Source: an uncultured Candidatus Peregrinibacteria bacterium
Lineage (GTDB): Bacteria; Patescibacteriota; Gracilibacteria; Peribacterales; Peribacteraceae
Direction: 5' to 3'
Length of the DNA: 34,258 nt
NCBI GenBank assembly: GCA_903854335.1
Contig: CAINVY010000011.1
Span: forward strand, 67,007 to 101,264
The notes beneath the pieces were generated by a model that worked only from the letters and a program-made list of their open reading frames with translations, had not been told where the DNA came from and made no database searches. Shown here one piece after another: positions 22,656 to 30,998 of the stretch. A program made the translations under genes and the position numbers. Every line of letters begins with the position of its first letter. Position 1 is the stretch's first letter.

Positions 22656-23396
22656 ATGGACAAGCGTCAGCGTTTCAGCCTCATCTTCATCCTTGCCGTT
22701 GTCGGTATCGGTGGCGCCCTCTGGGTATCGCATGCTCTTCCGCCTTTCGCAAGTCGCGCCCATATGGATGCGGTCTTCTACGGCAATCCGGACATCATGA
22801 TTACCGGAGCGATCCCCGAGCAGGTGGACAATGCTTCTCCTATGCTCCTCACGTACACCGCACGCAATGTCGGAGACGGGGTCGCGTTCCAGACGTACCT
22901 CATCGTGCACGTTCCGACCGGTGCGCTCTTCGATCGTGTTCACTCCGATCCGCAGTGCCAGTTGAAGTGGCATGATGTCATCTGTTCAGGCACCAATGCG
23001 GACCAGGGATTTACGCTCTTCCCCGGCCAGGCGCAGACGTTCACTGTTGCGCTCTCCGTTCAATCCCTCGCGTGTTCGCAGGTCATCGAGACCTCGGCGA
23101 GCGCCGAAGTTCTGAATCCGGCGGATGCCAATCTTGCGAATAACAGCATGAAGACTCAGACATCGGTCGAGTGCGGGCCAAATTACTCTCCCTTCCCCGT
23201 TAATTCGAAGGGGCAGTGGGAATGGGTGCAGGGGCAGGGATGGATCTTCCTCCTGCCGAGTCCTTCCACCTTTACGAGGTTCGATAGCTGGTTCTGGAAT
23301 ACGCCAGTTACTCGTCCTGTTTCGCATTCCCAACACATTGAGCAGTACTTCCCGCAGTACTCTGCTGTCGATAGCAATCGATGGGTTCGTCGATGA
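22656..23396 (+). CDS. Secreted or membrane-anchored protein with DUF11/CARDB-like domain
   Basis: A 246-residue protein with an N-terminal signal or anchor (FSLIFILAVVGIGGALWVSHA). A beta-sandwich-like domain follows with the repeat-type wording MLLTYTARNVGDGVAF, a GQAQTFTVAL strand and NPADANLANNSMKTQTSVE, which resembles DUF11/CARDB domains of surface proteins. Two Cys pairs (PQCQLKWHDVICSG and LACSQVIE...VECGP) could form disulphides outside the cell. The C-terminus is aromatic-rich (WEWVQGQGWIFLL). A strong promoter lies directly upstream and it converges with rpsA, 11 bases apart. Function unknown, surface location likely. Confidence 0.7.
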   Translation: MDKRQRFSLIFILAVVGIGGALWVSHALPPFASRAHMDAVFYGNPDIMITGAIPEQVDNASPMLLTYTARNVGDGVAFQTYLIVHVPTGALFDRVHSDPQCQLKWHDVICSGTNADQGFTLFPGQAQTFTVALSVQSLACSQVIETSASAEVLNPADANLANNSMKTQTSVECGPNYSPFPVNSKGQWEWVQGQGWIFLLPSPSTFTRFDSWFWNTPVTRPVSHSQHIEQYFPQYSAVDSNRWVRR

Positions 23397-23407
23397 TGTG
23401 AGGATCC

Positions 23408-24775
23408 TTACGCGGAGAAGCCCGCCGCTTTCGCCTCTTCTTCCGTTTTGAAGGTGACCCGATTCTCCTCCTTGATCTTCTTTCCCGCTGCGGAATCGAC
23501 GGTGTAGTACTTCTTTCCCGTCTTCGATGCGACGAATCCTTCGGAAGATGATGACGATTTCTTCTCTTCGGGCTGCGCCTCCTCCGATGCCGCATCCTCT
23601 TTTTTCGCCGCCTCTTCGAGCTTGCGCGCCTCTTCCTCTTCGCGCTCCTTCTTGATGCGCTCCATCGTCTCCTTGTCGATCGGCTTCAGCGCTTTGATCG
23701 AGAGTCCGATTCTTCGCTCGTCGACGTCGATATTGATGACCTGCGCGTCCACTTTCTGTCCGATTGTGAGGACTTCGGAGGGATCCGTGACTTTGTAGTG
23801 CGTAAGTTCCGAGAGATGGACGAGACCGTTAATATCCTTTTCGAGCTTGATGAAGGCGCCGTAGTCCGCGAAACGCACGACCGTGCCGGAGACGCGCTTG
23901 CCCACCGGGTAGCGCTCGGCGATCTCTTCCCAGGGATCCTTCGTGAGCTGCTTGATCGAGAGGGAAAGCTTCTCGCCGTCCAGACCGATGACTTTCACGG
24001 TGACCTTATCGCCGATCTGCGCGAATTCGGACGGGTTTTTGACGTGGCCCCAGGCGATTTCGGAGATGTGCACGAGTCCCTCGAGGCCGTCGAACGCCAC
24101 GAAGAGTCCGAACTTCACGAGGCCGCTGACCGTGCCCTCCTTCACTTCGCCCACCTTCAGTCCTTCGAGTGCCTTCGCGCGCTCTTCCGCCATCGCTTCG
24201 CGTTCGCTAACGACGATCTTTCCCGCTTCTTCGTCCATCGTGATGATTTTCACCGTGAACGTGTGGCCGATGTATCTCTGCAGACGGCTGATGATCTCCG
24301 TAGGATCGGCGTTGTTGACGCGCGGGTAGTGGACCGGTGCGAGTTGGCTGACCGGGAGGAAGGTGCGGATACCGTCGATGTTCGCGAGGAGTCCGCCCTT
24401 ATTGGCTTCCTGTGCCGCGAATTTCATCGTTGCGTCGCCTTCCACCAAGCGATGGAAGCGATCCCATGCCTTCTGCTGGCTCGCCATGCGCAAGCTCAGC
24501 ACGATCATGCCTTCGTCATTCTCTTCCTCGAGCACGAGCGCGGAGATCGAGTCGCCGAGCCGAAGATCGCGGAAGGTATTGAAGGAATCGCGGAGCTCTC
24601 TTCCCGAGACGATTCCCGTCGCCACACCCTGCAAGTCCAAGAGGAGCTTGTTCTTCCCGCGGAAGACGACGGTGCCTTCGATGAGTTCGCCCGGCTTCGC
24701 ACGGAGAACAGGCGGAGAATCCTTGAGGAGTTCATCCATCATTGATGACTTCTTCTTCGTGAGTGTCTTTGCCAT
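23408..24775 (-). CDS. rpsA: Ribosomal protein S1 with extra C-terminal domain
   Basis: A 455-residue protein with four S1 RNA-binding repeats, at about 28-97, 113-193, 205-275 and 290-362. The last two are the most typical (GLFVAFDGLEGLVHISEI and GAFIKLEKDINGLVHLSEL). It binds mRNA on the small subunit. A charged Glu/Lys/Ala linker follows. The last 43 residues (ASKTGKKYYTVDSAAGKKI, then ENRVTF, then EEEAKAAGFSA) look like the Ada-type zinc-binding module with its metal-binding cysteines lost. The ATG at 24775 is chosen because the frame upstream crosses the promoter. The leader is about 70 bases and no Shine-Dalgarno is present. Confidence 0.92.
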   Translation of the reverse strand: MAKTLTKKKSSMMDELLKDSPPVLRAKPGELIEGTVVFRGKNKLLLDLQGVATGIVSGRELRDSFNTFRDLRLGDSISALVLEEENDEGMIVLSLRMASQQKAWDRFHRLVEGDATMKFAAQEANKGGLLANIDGIRTFLPVSQLAPVHYPRVNNADPTEIISRLQRYIGHTFTVKIITMDEEAGKIVVSEREAMAEERAKALEGLKVGEVKEGTVSGLVKFGLFVAFDGLEGLVHISEIAWGHVKNPSEFAQIGDKVTVKVIGLDGEKLSLSIKQLTKDPWEEIAERYPVGKRVSGTVVRFADYGAFIKLEKDINGLVHLSELTHYKVTDPSEVLTIGQKVDAQVINIDVDERRIGLSIKALKPIDKETMERIKKEREEEEARKLEEAAKKEDAASEEAQPEEKKSSSSSEGFVASKTGKKYYTVDSAAGKKIKEENRVTFKTEEEAKAAGFSA

Positions 24776-24788
24776 AGGAGAAAGAGTG

Positions 24789-24828
24789 GTGCAAGTGGGA
24801 GAGATAATGTCGATGGACGCCCTTGCAC
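24789..24828 (-). promoter_or_regulatory. Inverted repeat in the rpsA leader
   Basis: On the transcript GTGCAAG (24828-24822) pairs perfectly with CTTGCAC (24795-24789) across a 26-base loop, ending 13 bases before the rpsA ATG. S1 is known to control its own translation in E. coli; a similar role here is only a suggestion. Confidence 0.4.
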
Positions 24829-24851
24829 GAGCAGCGACCTTCGAGGCGGTT

Positions 24852-24879
24852 ATTGTACTCAGGGAGCCGAATAAGTCAA
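24852..24879 (-). promoter_or_regulatory. Promoter of rpsA
   Basis: Minus strand TTGACT (24879-24874), a 16-base spacer and TACAAT (24857-24852). The expected start is near 24845, about 70 bases before the ATG. Confidence 0.7.
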
Positions 24880-24925
24880 ATACGATACAGAGATTTATCG
24901 AATCATCGGCATCCTTCAAATCCTC

Positions 24926-25648
24926 TCACAGCGTATCCGCATCCGTGCGGAGGTTCTTCTCTGTCGGTAATTTCTCATCCATGCTCGTTTTGGGATTGTA
25001 GATTTGGTAGAAGAGCTCGACGAGTTCGCGGGTTGTCATGCGGCGCGTGCTGAGTCCGGTGTTCTCGAGACCGGTTTCCACGAGGTTGAGACGGTCGCGG
25101 AGAATCTTCTCCGAGGCTGCGAACTCACGGTGACGCTGCGCGACCTTTGCCGATGAATCGTCGGGGCTGATCCATCCCAGGAATTGTTCGAGGAGCGTCT
25201 TGCCGCGGACGTTCACGTCGAGCGGAACGATGACGTAGAACCTTTTCTGCATGATGTCGGCCACGTCGACGAGCTTCTCGATGAAGTCGGCGTAGGAGAG
25301 CGTCTGCTGACGGAGGAGCTCGTTCTGTTGCTTGTTTCCGAGCCCGCGCAGCTGCTGGAGGTAGGGCGTGATGTTCATCTTCGACGAGCGCACGCTGACC
25401 TGGATCGGGAAGGAGAGCGTATTCACGAACGATTGATACCCGGCAATGATGCCCTGCTGCTCGGTCTCGCTCTTGAGATTGAAGTTGAGGGCTTCGACGA
25501 GGATGATCCCGCGTAGTCCACCGTTTTTGAGTACGACGGTATTGTGATGGATTTCGGCGATCGGCAGAAACCGTTGCGTGGAGCTGAGGACGCTCTTCTT
25601 GCCTTGGCGCACGGTGCTCTTTGCCTTTGATGGATCGAGGGGTGCCAT
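24926..25648 (-). CDS. TraC/VirB4 N-terminal-like type IV secretion protein
   Basis: A 240-residue soluble protein without a Walker motif. The stretch RFLPIAEIHHNTVVLKNGGLRGIILVEALNF, here cited by its first part RFLPIAEIHHNTVVLKNGGL, opens a domain like the N-terminus of TraC/VirB4 coupling ATPases. It continues with IAGYQSFVNTLSFPIQVSV and a later YVIVPLDVNV strand. The ATPase half is absent: the next gene is rpsA with its own promoter. It may be a standalone companion of an ATPase encoded elsewhere, or a truncated gene. It starts 1 base after the PrgI stop. Confidence 0.65.
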   Translation of the reverse strand: MAPLDPSKAKSTVRQGKKSVLSSTQRFLPIAEIHHNTVVLKNGGLRGIILVEALNFNLKSETEQQGIIAGYQSFVNTLSFPIQVSVRSSKMNITPYLQQLRGLGNKQQNELLRQQTLSYADFIEKLVDVADIMQKRFYVIVPLDVNVRGKTLLEQFLGWISPDDSSAKVAQRHREFAASEKILRDRLNLVETGLENTGLSTRRMTTRELVELFYQIYNPKTSMDEKLPTEKNLRTDADTL

Positions 25649-25649
25649 A

Positions 25650-26291
25650 TTAGAACTTCGGGGAAATATCGCGGAAGACGTCTTTGAAAGCGGAGAGCCC
25701 CTCGTCATCATCTTTCTTGTCCGCGGAGATGCGATTGGGATTAACGGGAAGGCGCGGCGACTTCTCCACGATCTCTTCTTGCTCCATCGCTGTTGGTGTT
25801 TCCATCGCTGGTTCCTCGTTTCGGGGAGGGGACTGGATGGGGCGATCGAGAACGGTACTCAATTCATCGATCTTCTCGCGCGTTTGCATCAGTGCTTTTG
25901 CCGCGAGGTGTTCTTTTTCTTTCTCCTTGTCCGTTTTCTCCTCCTGCTCTTGTATGGAGGTGCGGAAGTGGATGGTGAGACCGCTGCGCGGCGTCCACGA
26001 ACGCCTCGGCGGCTTTTCCATGCGCTCGAAGAACAGGAGACAGAGACGGAAGAGGCTGAGATCGTTGACGCGAACGAGGGCGAAGAGCACCGAGACGGCG
26101 CAGGGGATCCATACGAGCACCGTTGGCACGATGCCGAGTTGTCCGCTGTTGATTTTTGCGACTGAAGAATAGAGGACGTAACTGAAGCCGCCTCCGAGTG
26201 CCATGATGATCGTCTGTCGAAGTGTGAGAGGCCCGACGATGCGGTCCTCAATGTAGACGTTCTGCGGGATTTTGACGGGGTCGATCGGCAT
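25650..26291 (-). CDS. PrgI-family type IV secretion membrane protein
   Basis: A 213-residue protein with the PrgI start VKIPQNVYIEDRIVGPLTL and two transmembrane segments (QTIIMALGGGFSYVLYS and VPTVLVWIPCAVSVLFALV), followed by a long charged cytoplasmic tail. PrgI/VirB3-like proteins sit in the inner-membrane part of type IV secretion channels and are found just before VirB4-like genes, as here. A good promoter precedes it. The pilin of the same system is 4 kb away, beyond clpC and a transporter. Confidence 0.82.
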   Translation of the reverse strand: MPIDPVKIPQNVYIEDRIVGPLTLRQTIIMALGGGFSYVLYSSVAKINSGQLGIVPTVLVWIPCAVSVLFALVRVNDLSLFRLCLLFFERMEKPPRRSWTPRSGLTIHFRTSIQEQEEKTDKEKEKEHLAAKALMQTREKIDELSTVLDRPIQSPPRNEEPAMETPTAMEQEEIVEKSPRLPVNPNRISADKKDDDEGLSAFKDVFRDISPKF

Positions 26292-26315
26292 GGTTTGTTA
26301 TCAAGGAATCTCATT

Positions 26316-26344
26316 ATTTTAGCACAAAACAGCCATTTTTCCAA
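26316..26344 (-). promoter_or_regulatory. Promoter of the prgI-traC-like pair
   Basis: Minus strand TTGGAA (26344-26339), a 17-base spacer and TAAAAT (26321-26316). The leader would be about 17 bases. Confidence 0.6.
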
Positions 26345-26380
26345 GAAGGTTACGACCCTCTGAAGGGCAGTTTCTTCCAC

Positions 26381-26417
26381 AGAAAACGCCCGACTTCTGC
26401 AGATGAGAGAAGTCGGG
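26381..26417 (-). terminator. Rho-independent-type terminator after clpC
   Basis: On the minus strand CCCGACTTCT (26417-26408), a 9-base loop and AGAAGTCGGG (26398-26389) form a perfect 10-bp stem, followed by CGTTTTCT. It lies 24 bases after the clpC stop. The T tract is short. The plus strand also has TTTT after the stem, but no gene needs it there. Confidence 0.75.
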
Positions 26418-26440
26418 GTTTTGGAGTAGCGGAAGGGGAC

Positions 26441-29047
26441 TTAGATCTTGGCCATTTCCTCTTCTTCCTCTTTGACGGGAGCCTCCTTTGGCAGCTCTCC
26501 CGATCGGAGGAATTCCAGATCTTTCTTGCCTTTGAGGCTGACGTGAATGGTGTCGCCCTTTCGGAAGATGCCCTTGAGGATGTGCTCGGCGATCTCCGCT
26601 TCGAGCCGTTCCTGGATGACGCGGCGCACCGGGCGCGCTCCGTACTCGGGGTCGAAACCTTCCTCTCCGAGGAGGAAAAGCGCTTTGGGTTCCACGTCGA
26701 TCTTGAGGCCCTGCTCCTTGAGTCGCAGCGCGAGCTTGTCGAGGTGCATCTTCACGATGCGGCGGATGTGCAGCTGATTGAGGGCATTGAAGACGATGAT
26801 GTGATCGACGCGGTTGAGGAATTCGGGACGCAGGTGATCTTTGAGTTCCTGGAGCACTTCCTTGCACTTCTCTTCGTACTCGGTTTCCTCGGCTCGCGCC
26901 TCGGCTTCGATCTTGAACCCGATCTTCGCCGCCTGCTTCGTCAGTTTGTCCGCGCCGATATTGGACGTCATGACGATGATCGTGTTCGTGAAGTCGACCT
27001 GCTTGCCCTGCCCGTCCGTGAGCACGCCGTCTTCTAGAATCTGGAGGAGGATATTGAAGAACTCGGGGTGGGCCTTCTCGATTTCATCGAAGAGAATGAC
27101 GGAGTAGGGCTTGCGGCGGACCGCTTCCGTCAGCTGGCCGCCCTCCTCGTATCCGACGTATCCCGCCGTCGCGCCGATGAGACGTGAGACGTTGTGCCTC
27201 TCCATGAATTCCGACATGTCGATCTTGATGAGCGCGTCGTCGCGATTGAAGACTTCCTCCGCGATCGCACGGACCAGTTCCGTCTTTCCCACGCCGGTCG
27301 GGCCCAGGAAGAGGAAGCTGCCGATGGGGCGGCGGACATCGCTGATGCCGACCCGGCTGCGACGGATCGCGCGTGCGACTTTACGGATGGCATCATCCTG
27401 TCCGACGATATGTTTGCGCAGCACGACCTCGAGGTTCGCGAGGCGTTTCGCTTCGGACTTGAGAAGTTTCGTTACGGGGACGCCCGTCATGCGAGCGATG
27501 ACTTGGGCGATATCGTCTTCGGTGATCTGCACCGGCGATCGCTTGTCGCCGTCCGCGGCACTCTTCAACTGCTCGAGTTTCTCTTTGAGATCTTGCTGGT
27601 CCTGCTTCAGCTTCAGCGCCTGATGGTACTTCTGATCCTTCACGGCTTCCTGCTGCTTGCGCAGGAGCTGCTCGAGCTTCTCCTCGGTCTTCTTGATCTC
27701 GGGATTCGCGGAGGCGACGGCGGCTTGCAGGCTCTTTCCCGCGGCGGACTCATCGAGGACGTCGATGGCTTTATCCGGAAGAAAACGTTCCGTGATGTAG
27801 CGCTTGCTCAGATGTACGGCGGCGGCGATCGCTTCGTCGGTGATGGTGAGATGGTGGAATTCTTCGAAGCTCGGTCTGAGTCCCTGCAGGATCTTGATCG
27901 TGTCGGGCACGAGTGGTTCCTGCACGAGGATCGATTGGAACCGACGCTCGAGTGCGCGGTCTTTCTCCACGGTGCGATACTCGTCGACCGTGGTCGCGCC
28001 AATGACGCGGAGCATGCCTCGGGAGAGGGCGGGCTTGAGGATATTGGCTGCGTCGAGCGAGCCTTCCGCGCTTCCCGCGCCCACGACCGTATGGATTTCA
28101 TCGATGAAGAGGATGATTTCGTTCCCACTCTTGCTCGCTTCTTTGATGATGTCGTCGAAGCGCTGCTCGAACTCTCCGCGGTACTTCGTTCCCGCGACGA
28201 GCGAACCCATGTTGAGGATGAGCAGGCGACGGTCGCGCAGGGAATCGGGCACCAGGCCCGCTGCAATGCGTTGGGCCAGGCCTTCGACGATCGCGGTCTT
28301 TCCCACGCCGGGTTCGCCGATCAGGACGGGATTGTTCTTCGTCTTGCGATTGAGGATGCGGATCATGCGTTCGATCTCCTCGTCGCGCCCGATGATCGGA
28401 TCGTTCTTCCCTTCCTTCGCGCGGATGACGAGGTCATCGGTGAAGTAATCGAGGACGGGCGTTTTGCTCTTGGGATCTCCTTTGCGTTTGCGCAGCGCTT
28501 CCGGTTCCGTGATCGAGGGTTGCATACCCACAATCGCGCCCTGGAGTCCGTGGAAGAACGCTTCGAGTGATTGCTCGAGATTATGGCTCTGCTGCTTGAA
28601 CGTATTGATTTGCCCAAACATTTCTTCCACCTTGAGACGCAGATCCTCCGGATCGACCTGCATGTTTTCGAGGATGATCGTCGCGGCGTTCTTTCCGGTA
28701 GAGACGAGCGCGTGGAGGAGGTGCTCCGTGCCCACATTTGCGTGGCGGAACTTATGCGCCGTCACGACGCTCTGTTCGATGACGGTGTGCAGGAACGTCG
28801 AGAGTCCGTGTTTCACGTGCTGTCCCTCGATGTTCGATGATTTCAATGCCTTCAGGAGGATGCGGACATTCTCCAACGTGACGCCCGCTCCGGTGAAAAT
28901 GGAGAAGCCGAGCGATTTTGGAATACTGAGGAGCCCCAGAAGCAAATGTTCCGTACCGATGTACGGACTCTTCGTGTTCTTCGCCTCTTGCTCTGCGATC
29001 TGCAGGGCGAGTTTTGCGTTGGGGGTGAATCGGTCGAATGGGTGCAT
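26441..29047 (-). CDS. clpC: ATP-dependent Clp protease ATPase subunit ClpC
   Basis: An 868-residue Hsp100 unfoldase that feeds substrates to ClpP or disaggregates them. Two Clp-N repeats lie at 1-145 (TPNAKLALQIAEQEA, GTEHLLLGLL, GTEHLLHALV). AAA-1 has Walker A GEPGVGKT (244-251) and Walker B ILFIDE (312-317). A middle coiled coil spans about 450-500. AAA-2 has GPTGVGKT (582-589) and ILFDEIEKAH (651-660). An IGF tripeptide at 710-712, in the position of the ClpC VGF loop, suggests ClpP binding; no clpP is in the window. It has its own promoter with a CIRCE-like operator and its own terminator, so it is a single-gene heat-shock unit. Confidence 0.95.
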   Translation of the reverse strand: MHPFDRFTPNAKLALQIAEQEAKNTKSPYIGTEHLLLGLLSIPKSLGFSIFTGAGVTLENVRILLKALKSSNIEGQHVKHGLSTFLHTVIEQSVVTAHKFRHANVGTEHLLHALVSTGKNAATIILENMQVDPEDLRLKVEEMFGQINTFKQQSHNLEQSLEAFFHGLQGAIVGMQPSITEPEALRKRKGDPKSKTPVLDYFTDDLVIRAKEGKNDPIIGRDEEIERMIRILNRKTKNNPVLIGEPGVGKTAIVEGLAQRIAAGLVPDSLRDRRLLILNMGSLVAGTKYRGEFEQRFDDIIKEASKSGNEIILFIDEIHTVVGAGSAEGSLDAANILKPALSRGMLRVIGATTVDEYRTVEKDRALERRFQSILVQEPLVPDTIKILQGLRPSFEEFHHLTITDEAIAAAVHLSKRYITERFLPDKAIDVLDESAAGKSLQAAVASANPEIKKTEEKLEQLLRKQQEAVKDQKYHQALKLKQDQQDLKEKLEQLKSAADGDKRSPVQITEDDIAQVIARMTGVPVTKLLKSEAKRLANLEVVLRKHIVGQDDAIRKVARAIRRSRVGISDVRRPIGSFLFLGPTGVGKTELVRAIAEEVFNRDDALIKIDMSEFMERHNVSRLIGATAGYVGYEEGGQLTEAVRRKPYSVILFDEIEKAHPEFFNILLQILEDGVLTDGQGKQVDFTNTIIVMTSNIGADKLTKQAAKIGFKIEAEARAEETEYEEKCKEVLQELKDHLRPEFLNRVDHIIVFNALNQLHIRRIVKMHLDKLALRLKEQGLKIDVEPKALFLLGEEGFDPEYGARPVRRVIQERLEAEIAEHILKGIFRKGDTIHVSLKGKKDLEFLRSGELPKEAPVKEEEEEMAKI

Positions 29048-29063
29048 AACGGGTAGGGAAGAA

Positions 29064-29090
29064 TTAGCAGTCTAGAGTAAGGAGTGCCAG
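29064..29090 (-). promoter_or_regulatory. CIRCE-like HrcA operator in the clpC leader
   Basis: On the minus strand CTGGCACTC-N9-GACTGCTAA. Against the CIRCE consensus TTAGCACTC-N9-GAGTGCTAA the left arm matches 7 of 9 and the right arm 8 of 9, with the exact 9-base spacer. It begins about 15 bases after the expected transcription start, the usual position for HrcA repression. Confidence 0.75.
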
Positions 29091-29110
29091 GTGTCGAATA
29101 AGATCATGAC

Positions 29111-29119
29111 ATTATATCA
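29111..29119 (-). promoter_or_regulatory. Extended -10 promoter of clpC
   Basis: Minus strand TGATATAAT, a perfect extended -10. The -35 region is poor (TGCACT). The expected start is near 29104, giving a leader of about 57 bases that contains the CIRCE-like element. The gap 29120-29198 shows no other feature. Confidence 0.65.
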
Positions 29120-29198
29120 GTGGAGGTGGCTTGAGTGCAGTGACAGGCAAGATAAAAAGGCTTGGGAAAATCAATTGTGTAGAGGATTGAACATCCTT

Positions 29199-30476
29199 TC
29201 AGGATGGGATTCTCCGCCAGGGTTTATGGATGCGTCTGTCCTGCCAATCCTCGAAGAAGACCGAGAGTGCTGCCGCCGCAGGAATGGAGAGCATGATTCC
29301 GAGGACGGGATGGATGATCGAGGGGAAGCTCATGCCGACGAGCATTGCGAGGATCACCGCGATCGGCGAAAGTCCCACAGAATGTTCCATGACTAGGGGG
29401 ACGATGAGATTTCCCTCGCACCATTGAATGACGTAGTAGATGCAGGCGAGAAGGATTCCCCAGAGGAATCCTTGCTGCGTGATACCGATGAGGAGCGCGG
29501 GAAATGCCGCGATGAACATGCCGAGGACGGGGACGAGTTCCGTGAAGCCTGCGAAGATGGCCAGGGTGAGCGCGTACGGCATGCGCATGACGACGAGCGC
29601 GAGGAAGACGAGTACGAACGCGGAGCTCGACAGGAGCAGTTGCCCACGAGCCCACTGCGCGAGTTTCCAGTGGATGCGGTCGGCTCTGTCGTCGACGTAG
29701 GAACGCACGTTCGGTGGGAGGAAGCTTCGTAGCCATGCGATGGTTTTCTCCTTTTCCATTTGCAGGAAGAACGCGAGGACGAGAACGACGAAGAACTTCA
29801 TGAAGAAGCTGACGACGGAACCAGCGATCTGTGCCGCGAAAATCACGGAACCTTCCGCCGCCCCCGAGAGGCTGTGACCGATCTGCTGGAGCATCGTCGC
29901 GAATTGCGTCACGGAGAGATCCTGCAATGCAACCTGTGCAAATGCGGTGAGTCGCAGATTGTATGCGTCGGAGAAGAAGGGGAAATTGATTGTCGGAGAA
30001 GCGAGGAAGGCGTTGAGTTGGATCTGGAGGAACGTGGCGATCTGCTGGATCTGATCGGCGATGATCGGAATGAGGGAGATGAGGAGGAAGACGATGAGGA
30101 AGAGCGCCACGAAGTACTGCAAGATGATAGCGACGCCTCTCGGAATGCCGATCCGTTTCATCGCTTTGATGCCGGGATCCAGAATTGCCGCAACGAAGAA
30201 ACCGAGGATGAGGAGGACAACAGCTTCTCGGAGGAAGTAGAGAAAGATGACGCCGAGCGCGATGGCTACGATGACCAATGTCGTGGTGACCATGCCGGGG
30301 AGCGAGAAATGGATGCGGACTTCCGGCATCGGGGCACTGCCCGCATGTCTGGAGCCTGCTTTCTCTTGCGATCGACTTTCGCGAATGGCGCGCGCCTTGG
30401 CGATGATCTGCCGCGCTTTTGCTCCGAGAATGCGCAGGGTGGTGAAGGGGGCCGATGAGGGTTTCTTGGATGCCAT
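29199..30476 (-). CDS. AI-2E family transporter (PerM-like)
   Basis: A 425-residue inner-membrane protein with about eight hydrophobic segments: two or three early ones (LVIVAIALGVIFLYFL, VVLLILGFFVAAIL), a long middle soluble-like part (about 155-230), then a cluster to the end. The phrases LDPGIKAMKRIGIPRGVAI, GFTELVPVLGMFIAAFPAL and a closing IIHPVLGIMLSIPAAAALSV are typical of the AI-2E/PerM exporter family. The transported substrate is not predictable: family members move signals, ions or organic acids. An Arg/Lys-rich cytoplasmic N-terminus of about 50 residues precedes the first segment. It starts 7 bases after the pilin stop. Confidence 0.88.
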   Translation of the reverse strand: MASKKPSSAPFTTLRILGAKARQIIAKARAIRESRSQEKAGSRHAGSAPMPEVRIHFSLPGMVTTTLVIVAIALGVIFLYFLREAVVLLILGFFVAAILDPGIKAMKRIGIPRGVAIILQYFVALFLIVFLLISLIPIIADQIQQIATFLQIQLNAFLASPTINFPFFSDAYNLRLTAFAQVALQDLSVTQFATMLQQIGHSLSGAAEGSVIFAAQIAGSVVSFFMKFFVVLVLAFFLQMEKEKTIAWLRSFLPPNVRSYVDDRADRIHWKLAQWARGQLLLSSSAFVLVFLALVVMRMPYALTLAIFAGFTELVPVLGMFIAAFPALLIGITQQGFLWGILLACIYYVIQWCEGNLIVPLVMEHSVGLSPIAVILAMLVGMSFPSIIHPVLGIMLSIPAAAALSVFFEDWQDRRIHKPWRRIPS

Positions 30477-30483
30477 AGGACGA

Positions 30484-30861
30484 TCAGCTGGTGAGGCTGG
30501 CGATGAAGAAATTGATGATCGCGAAGGAGAGGAGCGAGACCACGAGACCGATGATCGACCACAGCAGACGATTCTTTCCGGCTTCAGATGAGCCTCCCGG
30601 CATCACGCCGCTGATCGCGATCTGGTACCCGGCGATAATCATCTGGATCAAGCTGAGCGTTCCCAGCCCCGCGAACATGAATTGAATGACATAGGCGATG
30701 TACGCAGGGATGCAGTCGAACGTCATTTCTCCCGTGATGAAATTACAACTTCCGACCGTTCCGCTCTCTGGAATGAAAGAGGGAGATGAAGATGGATCTG
30801 CTGCGTGGACAACGGGAGTGATCGCGAGGACGATGAGGCAAAGGAGGAGAATCTTTCTCAT
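30484..30861 (-). CDS. Type IV secretion system pilin (VirB2/TrbC-like)
   Basis: A 125-residue exported protein with a cleavable signal peptide (KILLLCLIVLAITPVVHA, cleavage likely after residue 20 or 21). A short mature N-terminus has two Cys (GSCNFITGEMTFDCIP), and two transmembrane helices follow (YVIQFMFAGLGTLSLIQMII and NRLLWSIIGLVVSLLSFAII). This is the layout of T4SS pilins of small-genome bacteria. With the PrgI and TraC-like genes it marks a secretion or DNA-uptake system. It is cotranscribed with the AI-2E transporter. Confidence 0.82.
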   Translation of the reverse strand: MRKILLLCLIVLAITPVVHAADPSSSPSFIPESGTVGSCNFITGEMTFDCIPAYIAYVIQFMFAGLGTLSLIQMIIAGYQIAISGVMPGGSSEAGKNRLLWSIIGLVVSLLSFAIINFFIASLTS

Positions 30862-30934
30862 TGAGTCTATTTTGCTCCAAATAGTTGCTTTCGTGGACAG
30901 GTGGAACGTGATTTCGCTGGCGGAAGAGCAGAAC

Positions 30935-30940
30935 TATTAT
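30935..30940 (+). promoter_or_regulatory. Possible -10 box for the dihydrouridine synthase
   Basis: TATTAT with no good -35. The expected start is near 30947, about 50 bases before the chosen ATG. Confidence 0.3.
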
Positions 30941-30998
30941 CTCATAGCGGGGCGGCGGGTCTTCTCTTGCGCGTCGAATGATGCTTCACTTGACCGTC

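Noticed and set aside
23798-24745. Plus-strand ORF of 315 codons opposite rpsA
   Set aside because: Opposite well-matched S1 repeats; the translation has no domain and reflects reverse-strand codon bias.
27194-28570. Plus-strand ORF of 458 codons opposite clpC
   Set aside because: Antisense to the conserved AAA-1 and middle regions of ClpC; composition is typical of a shadow frame.
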